Shown here: positions 52,246 through 61,326 of the stretch, one piece after another
Position numbering within the stretch: position 1 is the stretch's first letter
Layout: every line of letters begins with the position of its first letter
Origin: Gammaproteobacteria bacterium
GTDB lineage: Bacteria > Pseudomonadota > Gammaproteobacteria > SZUA-140
DNA: 64,000 nt
Assembly (NCBI GenBank): GCA_016716465.1
Contig: JADJWH010000004.1
Location: 124,001-188,000, forward strand
Direction: 5' to 3'
Notes under the pieces: generated by a model
Told to the model about the DNA's origin: nothing
Seen by the model: the letters and a program-made list of their open reading frames with translations, nothing else
Database searches by the model: none
Position numbers and translations under genes: made by a program

Positions 52246-55200
52246 TCAGGGCTGTCGCACCAGGAACAGCAGCCCGCGCCCGGTATCATTGCCGCCCTCG
52301 GTGACGCGGATCGTCAGGGCGATGACCTCACCATCCGCACTGACCGCGCCCGTGCCGGTCACGATCGATCCGCCGGAGTTCAGGCTCAGCGTCATGGTCC
52401 CGTTGGCGGCTACGCTGTAGGCGCCGCTGCCCACGCTCTGCACACTGGTGGGCACCGCCCCCAGGGCCACGACAGTGCCGGTTCTGGCCGCATCGACGTC
52501 CAGAATCCCGCGTTTTCCAAGGAGGCTCCCCGAGGAAATCCCGCCGGTGCCATTGAAGGTCAGGGTGCCGAATTGATAGCCGAGCGCCGCGGTCGCCCCC
52601 GCGCCGCCGGTGAAGTAGCCGGCGTGCTGGACCACGTTGTACCGGCCGCTAATGATGCCGTTGCCGGCCCCGGTCGCCCGGCGGATGGCGACACCGATCT
52701 CGCGGTTGGCGAGATTCGTCTGCAGGACATCGCCCGTGGGCATGATCACGTGCCAGCCCGTGTCGTCTGCCACCGACGGCGCCGTATTGCTGGCGGTGAC
52801 ATTGATGTTGACCGAGGCGGTCGCGCTCACCTTGCCGTCAGTGATCGTGTAACTGAAGGTCTCGACACCGGCATAGCCGGAGGCCGGCGTGTAACCGAGA
52901 CTCGTGCCGTTGTTCGTCACCGTGCCCCCGTTGCTGGCTGAACTCACCGCGGTGATCGTCAGCGTATCGCTGACATCCGGGTCACTGTCGTTCGCCAGCA
53001 CGTTGAGGACATTGCCGCTGCTGTTCACGCGGACGCTGAGGCTGTCGCCGGTCGCGGTCGGCGGGGTGTTGGCCGCGATCACGTTGACCGTCACCGTGGC
53101 GGATGCGGTCGCCACACCATCGCTGACGGTGTAGGTGAAACTTTCACTGCCGCTGAAACCCGGCGCAGGCGAATAGCTCAGACTGGTGCCGTTGTTGATC
53201 ACCGACCCGCCGTTGCTGGTGGCACCCACCGCCGTGATGGTCAGTGTGTCGCCCACGTCGGGGTCGCTGTCATTCGCCAGGACGGCGAGTGAATTGGCGG
53301 TAGAGCCCATGCCGACGTTGATGCCGCTGTCGTTGACCGCCACCGGGGCCGAGTTGCCCGCGCCCACGGTGACATTGACCGTCGCGGTGGCGGTCGCCAT
53401 GCCGTCGCTGATCGTATAGGTGAAGCTTTCCGGGCCGAGATAGGAGGCCGCCGGTGAATAGCTCAGACTGGCGCCATTGTTGATCACCGAACCGCCGTTA
53501 CTGGTGGCGCCCACCGCCGTGATCGTCAGCGTATCGCCCACATCGGGGTCGCTGTCGTTCGCCAGCACGTTCAACACGTTGCCGCTGCTGTTCTGCTGGA
53601 CATTCAAGCCGGAGTCATTGACCGCGTTCGGTGCCGTATTGGCGCCGACTATGGCCACCGTCACCGTCGCCGTGTCGCTGCCCCCGGCGCCGTCGCTGAC
53701 GGTATAGGTGAAAGTCTCCGTGCCGCTGTACCCGACCGCCGGCGTGTAGATCAGAGTATCTCCATTTGGAGTCACCAGGCCGCCCGCGCTGGTCGCGCCG
53801 GTCGTGGTGATCGTCAGCGTCTGCGCGGGGATATCGGCATCGCTGTCGTTGGCGAGCACCTCGAGAATATTATTGATGCTGTTCTCACCCACGCTCAGGC
53901 CGGAGTCGTCCACCGCCACCGGGGGAACGTTGCCGCCGACCGTCACCGTCACCGTCGCGGTATCCGTCGCGCCGGCACCGTCGCTGACGGTGTAGGTGAA
54001 GGTCTCGGTACCGCTGAAGGCATTCGCCGGCGAATAGGAAATACTGGTCCCGTTGTTGGTCGCCGTGCCGCCGTTGCTGGTGGCGCCCACCGCCGTGATC
54101 GTCAGCGTGTCGCCGAGATCGGCGTCACTGTCGTTGGCGAGCACGTCCAGCACATTGCCGGAGCTGTTGGTGGCCACGTTGAAATTGCCGTCACTGACCG
54201 CGTCCGGCGTGGTGTTGCCGACGCCGATCACCGTCACTGTCACCGTCGCGGTGTCCGTCCCGCCGTTGCCGTCGCTGAGGGTATACGTGAAACTGGCATT
54301 GCCGCTGAAACCCGGCGCCGGGGTGAAGAGCAGGCTGCTTCCCCCGCTGATCGCGACCGAACCCGAGGGCGCGGGTGTGCCGACGGCGGTGATCGTCAGC
54401 GTCTGGCCCACGTCGGAGTCGCTGTCGTTGGCGAGCACATCGAGCGGGTTATTGCTGCTCCCCAGGGCAACGCTGAAACCGGTGAAGTTGGTCGAGTTGT
54501 CGTCGTCGTTCGCAACCGGCGCGGTATTGACGGGCGCGATGACGGTCATGGTCACGGTCGCCGTGTCCGTATCGGTGCCGTCACTGACCGTGTAGCTGAA
54601 GGTCTCGGAACCGGCATAGCCTGCCGCCGGGGCATAACTCAGGCTGGTGCCGTTGTTGGTCACTGACCCACCGTTACTGGCCGCCCCCACCGCGGTGATC
54701 GTCAAGGCGTCGCCCGCGTCGGGGTCGCTGTCATTCCCCAATACGTTGAGTGTGTTGCCCGCGCTGTCACGACCGGCGCTGTAGCTGTCGTTGACGGCGG
54801 TCGGCGCCGTGTTGGCCGCGACGGTGACGGTCACGATCGCGTCCGTGGTCAATGCCCCGTCACTGAGCGTGTAGCTGATCACCTCCGTGCCCGCGGTTGC
54901 CGCCGGTGGAGTATAGACCAGACCGTCACTGGTGCCATTGATCGCGACGATCCCGCCCGCACCCAGCGGCGTGGAAATACTGGCCGCGGTGACTGTCAGC
55001 GACTGCGCCGGCACATCGGCATCGCCATCGTTGGTCAGCACGTCCAGCGCGTTGCCACTGCTGTCCACCGCCACGGTAAAGGCATCATCAAGCGGTGCCG
55101 GCGCCACATTGGCGCCCACGGTCACTGTCACTGTCGTCGAGGCCGTGGTAACACCGTCGCTGACGGTGTAATTGAAGCTGTCGCCGCCCGCGAACAGTGC

Positions 55201-58200
55201 CACCGGGGTGTACGTCAGGTTGCCGCCGTTGTTTGTAATCGTCCCGCCCTGCGCCGAGACCGCGTCGGCGGCGCTGATGGTCAGCGTCTGGAGCGGTGCA
55301 TCGGCGTCACTGTCGTTGGCGAGCACGTCCAGCGTGTTGCCGCTGCTGTCCGTCAGCACATTGTAAGTGTCGGCGGTTGCGACCGGGGCACTGTTGCCGA
55401 CGGTCAGGGTCACGGTCGCGGTGTCCGTGGCCGTACCGTCGCTGACCGTGTAGGTGATCACTTCGGTGCCGGTCGCGCCGGCCGCGGGGGTGTAGATCAG
55501 ACCGTCATTGCCGCCGTTGATGGCAACCGTGCCGCCGCCGGCAAGCGGGGTCGTGATCGTGGCCTGCGTGACGGTCAGGATATCGACGACATCGGCATCC
55601 GTGTCGTTGGCCAGCACGTCGAGCGGATTATTGCTGCTGTCGAGGGTGATGCTGACGGCGTCGTTATTGGCCACCGGCGCCGTGTTGGCCGGACGCACCG
55701 TAATGGTTACCGTGGCATTCGCGCTGGCCGTACCGTCACTGACGGTATAGCTGAAACTGTCGGCGCCACTGTAGTTCGCAGTCGGCGTATAGCTCAGGCT
55801 GGTACCGTTGTTCACCACCCCCCCGTGGGTCGGTGGCCCAAACGCCGTGATGGTCAGCGTCTGCGCGGGAATATCGGCGTCGTGATCGTTGGCAAGAACG
55901 GCGAGGGCGTTTCCGCTGCTGTTCTCGGCCACACTGAAGGCATCCGCCAGGGGCGCCGGGGCGACATTCCCGCCCACCGTGACCGTCACTGTCGCGGTAT
56001 CGGTGGAAACGCCGTCGCTGACGGTGTAGGTAAAGCTCGCCGCTCCGCCGGCGGTGGGCGTATACAACAGGTTATTGCCCGGACCCGCGCCGTTGACGGT
56101 CACGGTACCGCCAGCGGCACCGCTGACCGCGCTCACCGCGGTGATGGTCAGGGTATCGCCGACATCGTCGTCGTGATCGTTCGCAAGCATGTCGAGTGGA
56201 TTGTTGCTGCTGCCGGTCGCGACATTGATCTCCGCGCCGGCGCCGCCATCATCCTCGGCCTTCGGCGCCGTGTTGTCGACGCCGATGACGGTGACGGATA
56301 CGTTGGCGGTATCCGTGGCCAGACCGTCGCTGACCGTGTAGCTGAAGTTGACCGTGCCGCTGAACCCGGCCGCCGGGGTAAACCGCAGGCTGTTGCCGCC
56401 GTTGATCGTGACGGTTCCGGAAGGCGCCGGCGTGCCGACCGCGGTGATCGTCAACACGGTCCCGATGTCGGGATCGGTATCATTGGCGAGCACGTTGAGG
56501 GCGTTATTGCTGCTGTCCATGGCGACACTGTAGCCGGTGTCATCGACCGCCGTGGGTGGCGTATTGCCCGCGGCCACAACGGTCACGGTCACCGTGGCGG
56601 TGGCGGTATCGACACCGTCGCTGATGGTGTAACTGAAACTCTCGTTGCCGGTGTATCCCGGTGCCGGCGTATAGAGCAGGTTCCCGCCGTTGGCGGTCAC
56701 CGCGCCACCGGCCGTGGGTGCCTGCACGGTCCCGGCCGCGACCACGGTCAGCGTGTCACCGAGATCGGGATCGCTGTCGTTGGCGAGCACGTTGATCGGA
56801 TTATTGAGGCTGTCCTTGCCGACGCTGATGCCGGTATCGGCGACGGCGGTCGGGGCACTGTTATTGCCCGAATCGATCGTCGTCACGGTGACGGTCGCGG
56901 TCGCGGTCAGGCCCAGCGCGTCGGTGACGGTGTAGCCGAAGCTCTCGTCGCCGGTATGTCCGCTTGCCGGGGTATACAACAGGACCGTGTTGGTGCCGTT
57001 GATCGATACCGTCCCTCCGGCATCGGGGGTACCGACCGCGCTGATCGTCAAGGCATCGCCGAGATCGGGATCGCTGTCATTGGCCAGCACGCTGAGCAGG
57101 TTGTTGATACTGCCCATCGCGACGTTGAGGCCGGTGTCGTCGACCGCGACCGGAGAGCTGTTGGTGTTGTCCAGCACGAAGCTGACATTGCCCGTCCGGG
57201 TGGTCGTGCCGTCACTGACCGTGTAGGTGAAGACTTCGGTGCCGAGGGTGTTGCGCGGCGGGATGTACAACAGTTTGTTGCCGGCCGCGTTGACAGTAAC
57301 GGTACCGCCGAGCTGCGTCAGCGAGGTTCCGGTAATCGTAAGGTTGTCGCCCAGATCGGGGTCGCTATCGTTGGCGAGGACGTCGAGCTCGATCTGCATC
57401 AGATCGGTCGCCGTCGACAGGACGAGCAGCCTTCCGTTGGAGCTGGCGAACCCCTGGCCGAGGAAGTTGCCGGCAGGATTCTGCATGATCAGGCTGCCGT
57501 CCATGATCACCTGATAGAGGCCGTTGAAATTCGCGACGGCCGGACTGTCCTGGACGACCGTGTCGGTATCGAAATCGAGCGCGAGCCGGTCGGTCGACGT
57601 CACGGCGGCGGAAAAGGCCGCATAGACATTTTCCCCGGCAATGAACTGGTCATCGCTGTCGAAGGATATTGACCCGGTTTCCGTCGTGAGTGCCGTGAGG
57701 TTCTCTCCCGAGCCGGACAAGGGACCGGACAGGGTTTCCTTCAGCCGGACCAGGTTGTACGTGGTCTCACTGCCACCCGCGGGATCGAGCACCTCATTAT
57801 CCAGCGCCAGCGTATCGACCGAGCGCTTGATCGCGAGCATCAGTCCCCGCCCCAGTTCACCGGACGCATTGGTCTCCACCGGATATATAAGCAGGGAGCC
57901 GTCGGAGGTCACGGCCCCCGCCGAGCCATTACCGGCCGCGTCGGTCACAACCACCTGTCCATCCGAGGTAACGACATGGCTCGATCCCTCGACGCCGCCC
58001 ACGTCGCTTTCAGGATCGTTGACAGTGGTGAGATCGTGCCGGGTACGAGTACCGAACAGCAGGCCTCCGCTGGCGAAGCCGTCGTCTCCATATCCCCAGC
58101 CGCCGCCCATGGCGTGGTTCTCGATCCCGCCCTCGCCGCTTCCCAGCGTGAACGGATCCTTCAGTTCCGTCTCGAACTGCAGTCCGCCGTACAGTCCGTT

Positions 58201-58887
58201 ATGCAGCACGCCTTCGACGCCGCTGCCGGAGAATCCGGTGATGAGGGTCCCCAGCACGGGCGAGGAAGCGTTCCGGATCGCCGTGACGGCCTGGGCGAAG
58301 GTCAGGCCGGCGAGGTCGACATCGAGGCCGGCGACCAGCCCCGCCAGCACCGAGACCTCCTCCACCGCGAAATTCGCCAGGGTCACACTCCCGCTCAGGG
58401 TGTCGATGATGCTGTCGACGACAGCCTCCGACGCCGGCGACACATCGATCTCGACGCCGGTCACGATGGCACGCATGGTGTTGGACTGGCCGGTCACTCG
58501 GACGGCCAGGGTGCTGTCCGGCGCCGGGGTGTCGCTGAAGCTGTACGAGCCGTTGCCGGCGCTGGTCGTCGTCGCGATCACCGAGGTGACGTTGCCCTGG
58601 CTGTCGAGACGGACCAGTTCAACCGTTGCACCGCTGACCGGAACGAGGCCCGTGACGGCGGCATTCGCGGTGCCCGTCAGCCAGCCGGCCAGTTGAGAAA
58701 AGGGATCGGTGAAGATGCCTGCGGCCGATGAAAACTGCTCACTGTCCGCGCTCGGCGCGCTCACCACGCCGGCGACGAGGTTCGGTACGGAGGATTCGGA
58801 GGGTTCATTGACCTCGCAGGCCGACAACAGGAGGCCTGCAAGGATGAGTAAGACGGCACGGGTATGGGATGGTTTCAGCAAGCTCAT
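52246..58887 (-). CDS. Giant cadherin-like repeat lipoprotein (2213 residues)
   Basis: A signal peptide with lipobox (LLILAGLLLSAC, Cys24) predicts an outer-membrane lipoprotein. Residues about 25-495 hold a unique N-terminal region. Sixteen repeats of about 95 residues follow (about 496-2035), each with a core such as LDVLANDSDPDLGDTLTITAVG, GGTVTNNGTSLSYTP and FSYTVSDG...ATVTVTV, the bacterial cadherin-like/Big_9 type. The DSDxDxGD loops may bind Ca2+. The C-terminal ~175 residues end in RGLLFLVRQP. A related end (RGLMLAIKRS) occurs in the N-terminal region, so a small domain seems duplicated at both sides. It is probably a surface adhesin. No type I secretion signal or export genes are adjacent. 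Confidence 0.88.
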   Translation of the reverse strand: MSLLKPSHTRAVLLILAGLLLSACEVNEPSESSVPNLVAGVVSAPSADSEQFSSAAGIFTDPFSQLAGWLTGTANAAVTGLVPVSGATVELVRLDSQGNVTSVIATTTSAGNGSYSFSDTPAPDSTLAVRVTGQSNTMRAIVTGVEIDVSPASEAVVDSIIDTLSGSVTLANFAVEEVSVLAGLVAGLDVDLAGLTFAQAVTAIRNASSPVLGTLITGFSGSGVEGVLHNGLYGGLQFETELKDPFTLGSGEGGIENHAMGGGWGYGDDGFASGGLLFGTRTRHDLTTVNDPESDVGGVEGSSHVVTSDGQVVVTDAAGNGSAGAVTSDGSLLIYPVETNASGELGRGLMLAIKRSVDTLALDNEVLDPAGGSETTYNLVRLKETLSGPLSGSGENLTALTTETGSISFDSDDQFIAGENVYAAFSAAVTSTDRLALDFDTDTVVQDSPAVANFNGLYQVIMDGSLIMQNPAGNFLGQGFASSNGRLLVLSTATDLMQIELDVLANDSDPDLGDNLTITGTSLTQLGGTVTVNAAGNKLLYIPPRNTLGTEVFTYTVSDGTTTRTGNVSFVLDNTNSSPVAVDDTGLNVAMGSINNLLSVLANDSDPDLGDALTISAVGTPDAGGTVSINGTNTVLLYTPASGHTGDESFGYTVTDALGLTATATVTVTTIDSGNNSAPTAVADTGISVGKDSLNNPINVLANDSDPDLGDTLTVVAAGTVQAPTAGGAVTANGGNLLYTPAPGYTGNESFSYTISDGVDTATATVTVTVVAAGNTPPTAVDDTGYSVAMDSSNNALNVLANDTDPDIGTVLTITAVGTPAPSGTVTINGGNSLRFTPAAGFSGTVNFSYTVSDGLATDTANVSVTVIGVDNTAPKAEDDGGAGAEINVATGSSNNPLDMLANDHDDDVGDTLTITAVSAVSGAAGGTVTVNGAGPGNNLLYTPTAGGAASFTYTVSDGVSTDTATVTVTVGGNVAPAPLADAFSVAENSSGNALAVLANDHDADIPAQTLTITAFGPPTHGGVVNNGTSLSYTPTANYSGADSFSYTVSDGTASANATVTITVRPANTAPVANNDAVSITLDSSNNPLDVLANDTDADVVDILTVTQATITTPLAGGGTVAINGGNDGLIYTPAAGATGTEVITYTVSDGTATDTATVTLTVGNSAPVATADTYNVLTDSSGNTLDVLANDSDADAPLQTLTISAADAVSAQGGTITNNGGNLTYTPVALFAGGDSFNYTVSDGVTTASTTVTVTVGANVAPAPLDDAFTVAVDSSGNALDVLTNDGDADVPAQSLTVTAASISTPLGAGGIVAINGTSDGLVYTPPAATAGTEVISYTLSDGALTTDAIVTVTVAANTAPTAVNDSYSAGRDSAGNTLNVLGNDSDPDAGDALTITAVGAASNGGSVTNNGTSLSYAPAAGYAGSETFSYTVSDGTDTDTATVTMTVIAPVNTAPVANDDDNSTNFTGFSVALGSSNNPLDVLANDSDSDVGQTLTITAVGTPAPSGSVAISGGSSLLFTPAPGFSGNASFTYTLSDGNGGTDTATVTVTVIGVGNTTPDAVSDGNFNVATNSSGNVLDVLANDSDADLGDTLTITAVGATSNGGTATNNGTSISYSPANAFSGTETFTYTVSDGAGATDTATVTVTVGGNVPPVAVDDSGLSVGENSINNILEVLANDSDADIPAQTLTITTTGATSAGGLVTPNGDTLIYTPAVGYSGTETFTYTVSDGAGGSDTATVTVAIVGANTAPNAVNDSGLNVQQNSSGNVLNVLANDSDPDVGDTLTITAVGATSNGGSVINNGASLSYSPAASYLGPESFTYTISDGMATATATVNVTVGAGNSAPVAVNDSGINVGMGSTANSLAVLANDSDPDVGDTLTITAVGATSNGGSVINNGTSLSYSPAPGFSGSESFTYTVSDGVATASATVTVNVIAANTPPTATGDSLSVRVNSSGNVLNVLANDSDPDVSDTLTITAVSSASNGGTVTNNGTSLGYTPASGYAGVETFSYTITDGKVSATASVNINVTASNTAPSVADDTGWHVIMPTGDVLQTNLANREIGVAIRRATGAGNGIISGRYNVVQHAGYFTGGAGATAALGYQFGTLTFNGTGGISSGSLLGKRGILDVDAARTGTVVALGAVPTSVQSVGSGAYSVAANGTMTLSLNSGGSIVTGTGAVSADGEVIALTIRVTEGGNDTGRGLLFLVRQP
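52790..57400 (-). repeat. Sixteen tandem cadherin-like repeats coded in the giant lipoprotein gene
   Basis: About 4.6 kb consists of sixteen units of roughly 270-310 bp, recognised by the recurring LANDSD or LANDTD core. Copies nearest the C-terminus (about 53100-54150) are the most alike, with almost identical GDTLTITAVGATSNGG segments. Earlier units differ more. Boundaries are approximate. Assembly collapse or strain-to-strain copy change is likely here. Confidence 0.85.
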
Positions 58888-59021
58888 ATGGATTATCTAA
58901 GCAACTTGCGCACCAGAATCCTCTGTGACGCAAGATTGTATGATATCCCTATCAGAAGCTCCTACTCCGCGCCGCGCCGCTAGTATCGATATGGACGCGA
59001 TATATATGTGTATCAGCGCGG

Positions 59022-59050
59022 ATTATACCTTAGCGGCCTTAGACGGTCAT
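59022..59050 (-). promoter_or_regulatory. Sigma-70-type promoter of the giant lipoprotein gene
   Basis: On the minus strand ATGACC (59045-59050) and a perfect TATAAT (59022-59027) are separated by 17 bases. It lies about 135 bp upstream of the lipoprotein start in an AT-rich stretch that has no convincing gene. The spacing and -10 are good; the -35 matches 4 of 6. Confidence 0.5.
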
Positions 59051-59176
59051 CTCCAAAGCCCTACGATTGTTTATTTATGTAGGAGGATCCGCGTACGTAC
59101 AGTCACGAGGGGGCTTGCACATTTGACGTGAGGGGGGGCGGATTAGTTCCGGATTTGTTTTACCGGTATTCGGAGA

Positions 59177-59980
59177 TCATCCGCCTTCCGGCATGAAGCT
59201 GCGTACCAGCCTGTTCTGCCGCCGCAAGGCCAGGTCCATCAGACGGGGAAACAGGGCGTTGAGGCGGACGAAGAAGGCTTCAGGGAAACCCAGATAGAGC
59301 TCCTTCCGATCCCGCTCGATCGCCTCCACGATCCGGTGCGCGACCAGTTCCGGTTCATCCATTTTCATGCCGGTCCGTTCCGCCATGCGGTGCACTTCAG
59401 GCGGATTGAGGGCTGTTCTGACGGCGCGCGGGGCGACATACGTGACACCGACGCCACTCCCCTCGAGTTCGCGGCGCAAGGCCTCGGAGAAACCTCGTAG
59501 CGCGTATTTGCTCGCGGAGTACGCCGCATGCCAGGCAAAACCGATCGAACCGAAGATCGAGCCAATATTGACGATCCGGCCGTGACCGCGCTCGATCATT
59601 CCCGGCAGCACCGACCGGGACAGGATCAGGGGGGCCGTGACATTGACCCGCATCATCTGCTCGATCGCCGCGGGGTCGTGGCGCGCGAACTCGGTGAATG
59701 CCAGGACGCCGGCATTGTTGATGAGTATATCCACGCCGCCAAAGCGCTCGTGCATGCTCCGGATGATCAGGTCGCGCCCGGCCCCGTCGGTGATGTCCGC
59801 GCAAATCGGCTGGATGCGGGCACCGTTCCCGCTGTACCGACTGGCCACCTCCTCCAGGTCAACGCCGCGGCGATCGACCATACCGACGGATGCGCCTCGC
59901 GCCAGCAGTTCAGCCAGCAGGGCGCGCCCGATCCCACCGCAGGCGCCGGTCAACAATACCCGTGCAGATTCCAATTCCAT
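59177..59980 (-). CDS. Short-chain dehydrogenase/reductase (SDR)
   Basis: This 267-residue classical SDR has the cofactor site VLLTGACGGIGRALLAE, NNAG (ILINNAGVLAF), and the catalytic Ser-Tyr-Lys set (NIGSIFGSIGFAWHAAYSASKYALRGF). The acidic residue after strand 2 (MVDRRGVDLEEV) favours NAD(H), though the Arg pair could allow NADP(H). The end (about 225-267) is hydrophobic and basic, as in lipid-acting SDRs. It is the last gene of the five-gene operon, 15 bp after the TPR gene, and may reduce or oxidise a product made by the upstream enzymes. The substrate is unknown. Confidence 0.87.
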   Translation of the reverse strand: MELESARVLLTGACGGIGRALLAELLARGASVGMVDRRGVDLEEVASRYSGNGARIQPICADITDGAGRDLIIRSMHERFGGVDILINNAGVLAFTEFARHDPAAIEQMMRVNVTAPLILSRSVLPGMIERGHGRIVNIGSIFGSIGFAWHAAYSASKYALRGFSEALRRELEGSGVGVTYVAPRAVRTALNPPEVHRMAERTGMKMDEPELVAHRIVEAIERDRKELYLGFPEAFFVRLNALFPRLMDLALRRQNRLVRSFMPEGG

Positions 59981-59995
59981 GACCCAACCTCCCGT

Positions 59996-60652
59996 CTAAC
60001 CGATATGCTTGCGGGCCAGGGCCAGCCGGGTGCGCGCCTCTTCCCGCCGCCCCTCGTCGGCAAGTGCGCGATCCGGGCGGTCAGGCGCTTGCAACGCCTT
60101 TTCGAGATAACGCGCCGCCTCCTCATAGCGCTTCTGATCCAGCAGATAGTCCCCGTAGAAATAATTCGGGTCGATGCCGTCTGGATTGATCGACAGGGCC
60201 TTTTTCAGATACTTCTCGGCCTGCTCGTCACTGCCGAAACCCACCGGCCAGCCCGGCACCTGATAGTAGAGGCTGCCGAGAGAGGTGTAGATCGAACCGT
60301 CGAGCGCAGCGGGATCGATGGCCTCCGCCTGTTCCAGCAAGCGGCGCGCCTCCTTGACCTTGCCCAGCGCACCCAGCCCGCCGACCGCCCCGGCATGAGA
60401 ACTCAGGATGATGGCCTTCCATACCAGCGGCTCGGCCCTCCCTTCATGGCTCGCCACGACCTGATCCGCCTCCGAGACAAGGCGCTTGAAGGCCTCATCC
60501 TGCTGCTTCTCCGGCGTACGGTACTTTGCCACGGCCCAGCCATCCTGCAACCGCAGGATATCCTGCGCGAGGGGATCGCCCTCCTGCGCCGGCGCCGCCG
60601 CCCCGATCATCAGGGCAGTTATCAGTGAGAACACCATCGCACTTGCCTTCAT
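59996..60652 (-). CDS. Exported TPR-repeat protein of the hemolysin-family operon
   Basis: The 218-residue protein has a signal peptide (MVFSLITALMIGAAAPAQ) and three to four TPR-like units (about 65-215; EPLVWKAIILSSHAGAVGGLGALGKVKEARRLLEQAEAID, AEKYLKKALSINPDGIDPNYFYGDYLLDQKRYEEAARYLEKAL). It should be periplasmic. There is no enzymatic motif. It is placed between the diiron-protein gene (17 bp) and the SDR gene (15 bp) in a tight operon, so a role in exporting or sensing the product, or in assembly, is possible but not shown. Confidence 0.83.
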   Translation of the reverse strand: MKASAMVFSLITALMIGAAAPAQEGDPLAQDILRLQDGWAVAKYRTPEKQQDEAFKRLVSEADQVVASHEGRAEPLVWKAIILSSHAGAVGGLGALGKVKEARRLLEQAEAIDPAALDGSIYTSLGSLYYQVPGWPVGFGSDEQAEKYLKKALSINPDGIDPNYFYGDYLLDQKRYEEAARYLEKALQAPDRPDRALADEGRREEARTRLALARKHIG

Positions 60653-60669
60653 GAGCTTTTCCTCCTGAA

Positions 60670-61326
60670 TTAATCCATGTCCAAGGGCAGGCCGCGGAAT
60701 ATTGCGCCGTACAAACGATAGAACATGTTCGCTTTGTGCAATATCGCCCGCCGATCCGCTTCGTCATCGAGACGATTGACCAGGGAACTGTAAAACTCCA
60801 TATGACCGACATCGAGCGAACCATGAGAGTTCAGGTAGCTGAAGGCCCGTTCGGGCAATTGTAAAGACGACTGTATGGCGCGAGCCGCCTGATGCGCGAG
60901 CCGGATGCTCGTGCCCTCCAGAACGAACACCATGCCGAGGAATCCCGCGGGGTTTCCGCGCCGCACAGTGTCATAGGCGTACGCCACCATGATCTCAGTG
61001 GCCGCGCCGGGACGGCCGTTCCGCACCGCCTCGGCATCAGCGCCGCAGGCACGTATATCGTTCAGGATCCACTCCTGATGCCCCATCTCTTCCTCGATGT
61101 ACTTTCCCATCGCCTCGCGCAGCCATTCGAGCCGCTCCGGCAGTGCGGCGCCGCAGGCCATCAGCAGGGGCACGGTGTGCTTGACGTGATGATAGGCCTC
61201 GGTGAGAAAGGCGACATAGGCGGAACGCGGGATCTCGCCGCGCATTCCGCGCGCGACGGCGGGGATGGCAAGAAACTCGGCGCGAGCGCCTTCGGTCGCG
61301 CCGAGCAGTTCATCATAGAAACTCAT
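60670..61326 (-). CDS. Heme-oxygenase-like diiron protein (TenA/PqqC-like, iron-containing redox enzyme family)
   Basis: The 218-residue helical protein starts MSFYDELLGATEGARAEF. Metal-ligand candidates are placed as in heme-oxygenase-like diiron oxidases: Glu43 and His46/47/50 (TEAYHHVKH), Glu79/80 and His83 (IEEEMGHQEW), Glu137 (VFVLEGTS), then His168, Asp172 and His175 (SHGSLDVGH). Relatives include UndA (fatty-acid decarboxylation) and SznF/BesC-type enzymes (N-hydroxylation, amino-acid cleavage). Its gene abuts the acyl-adenylating gene with no gap, so it probably acts on an acyl- or amino-acyl-derived substrate (inference). True TenA thiaminase is unlikely, since no thiamine gene is near. 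Confidence 0.82.
   Translation of the reverse strand: MSFYDELLGATEGARAEFLAIPAVARGMRGEIPRSAYVAFLTEAYHHVKHTVPLLMACGAALPERLEWLREAMGKYIEEEMGHQEWILNDIRACGADAEAVRNGRPGAATEIMVAYAYDTVRRGNPAGFLGMVFVLEGTSIRLAHQAARAIQSSLQLPERAFSYLNSHGSLDVGHMEFYSSLVNRLDDEADRRAILHKANMFYRLYGAIFRGLPLDMD

Noticed and set aside
55825..57672. 615-residue plus-strand open frame opposite the giant lipoprotein gene
   Set aside because: It is a shadow of the repeats: low-complexity, His/Arg/Gly-rich translation that follows the repeat period. The minus-strand frame has a signal peptide, lipobox and a recognised repeat fold.
58925..59131. 68-residue plus-strand frame upstream of the giant lipoprotein
   Set aside because: It lies in the AT-rich promoter region, has no ribosome-binding site and no sensible protein pattern.
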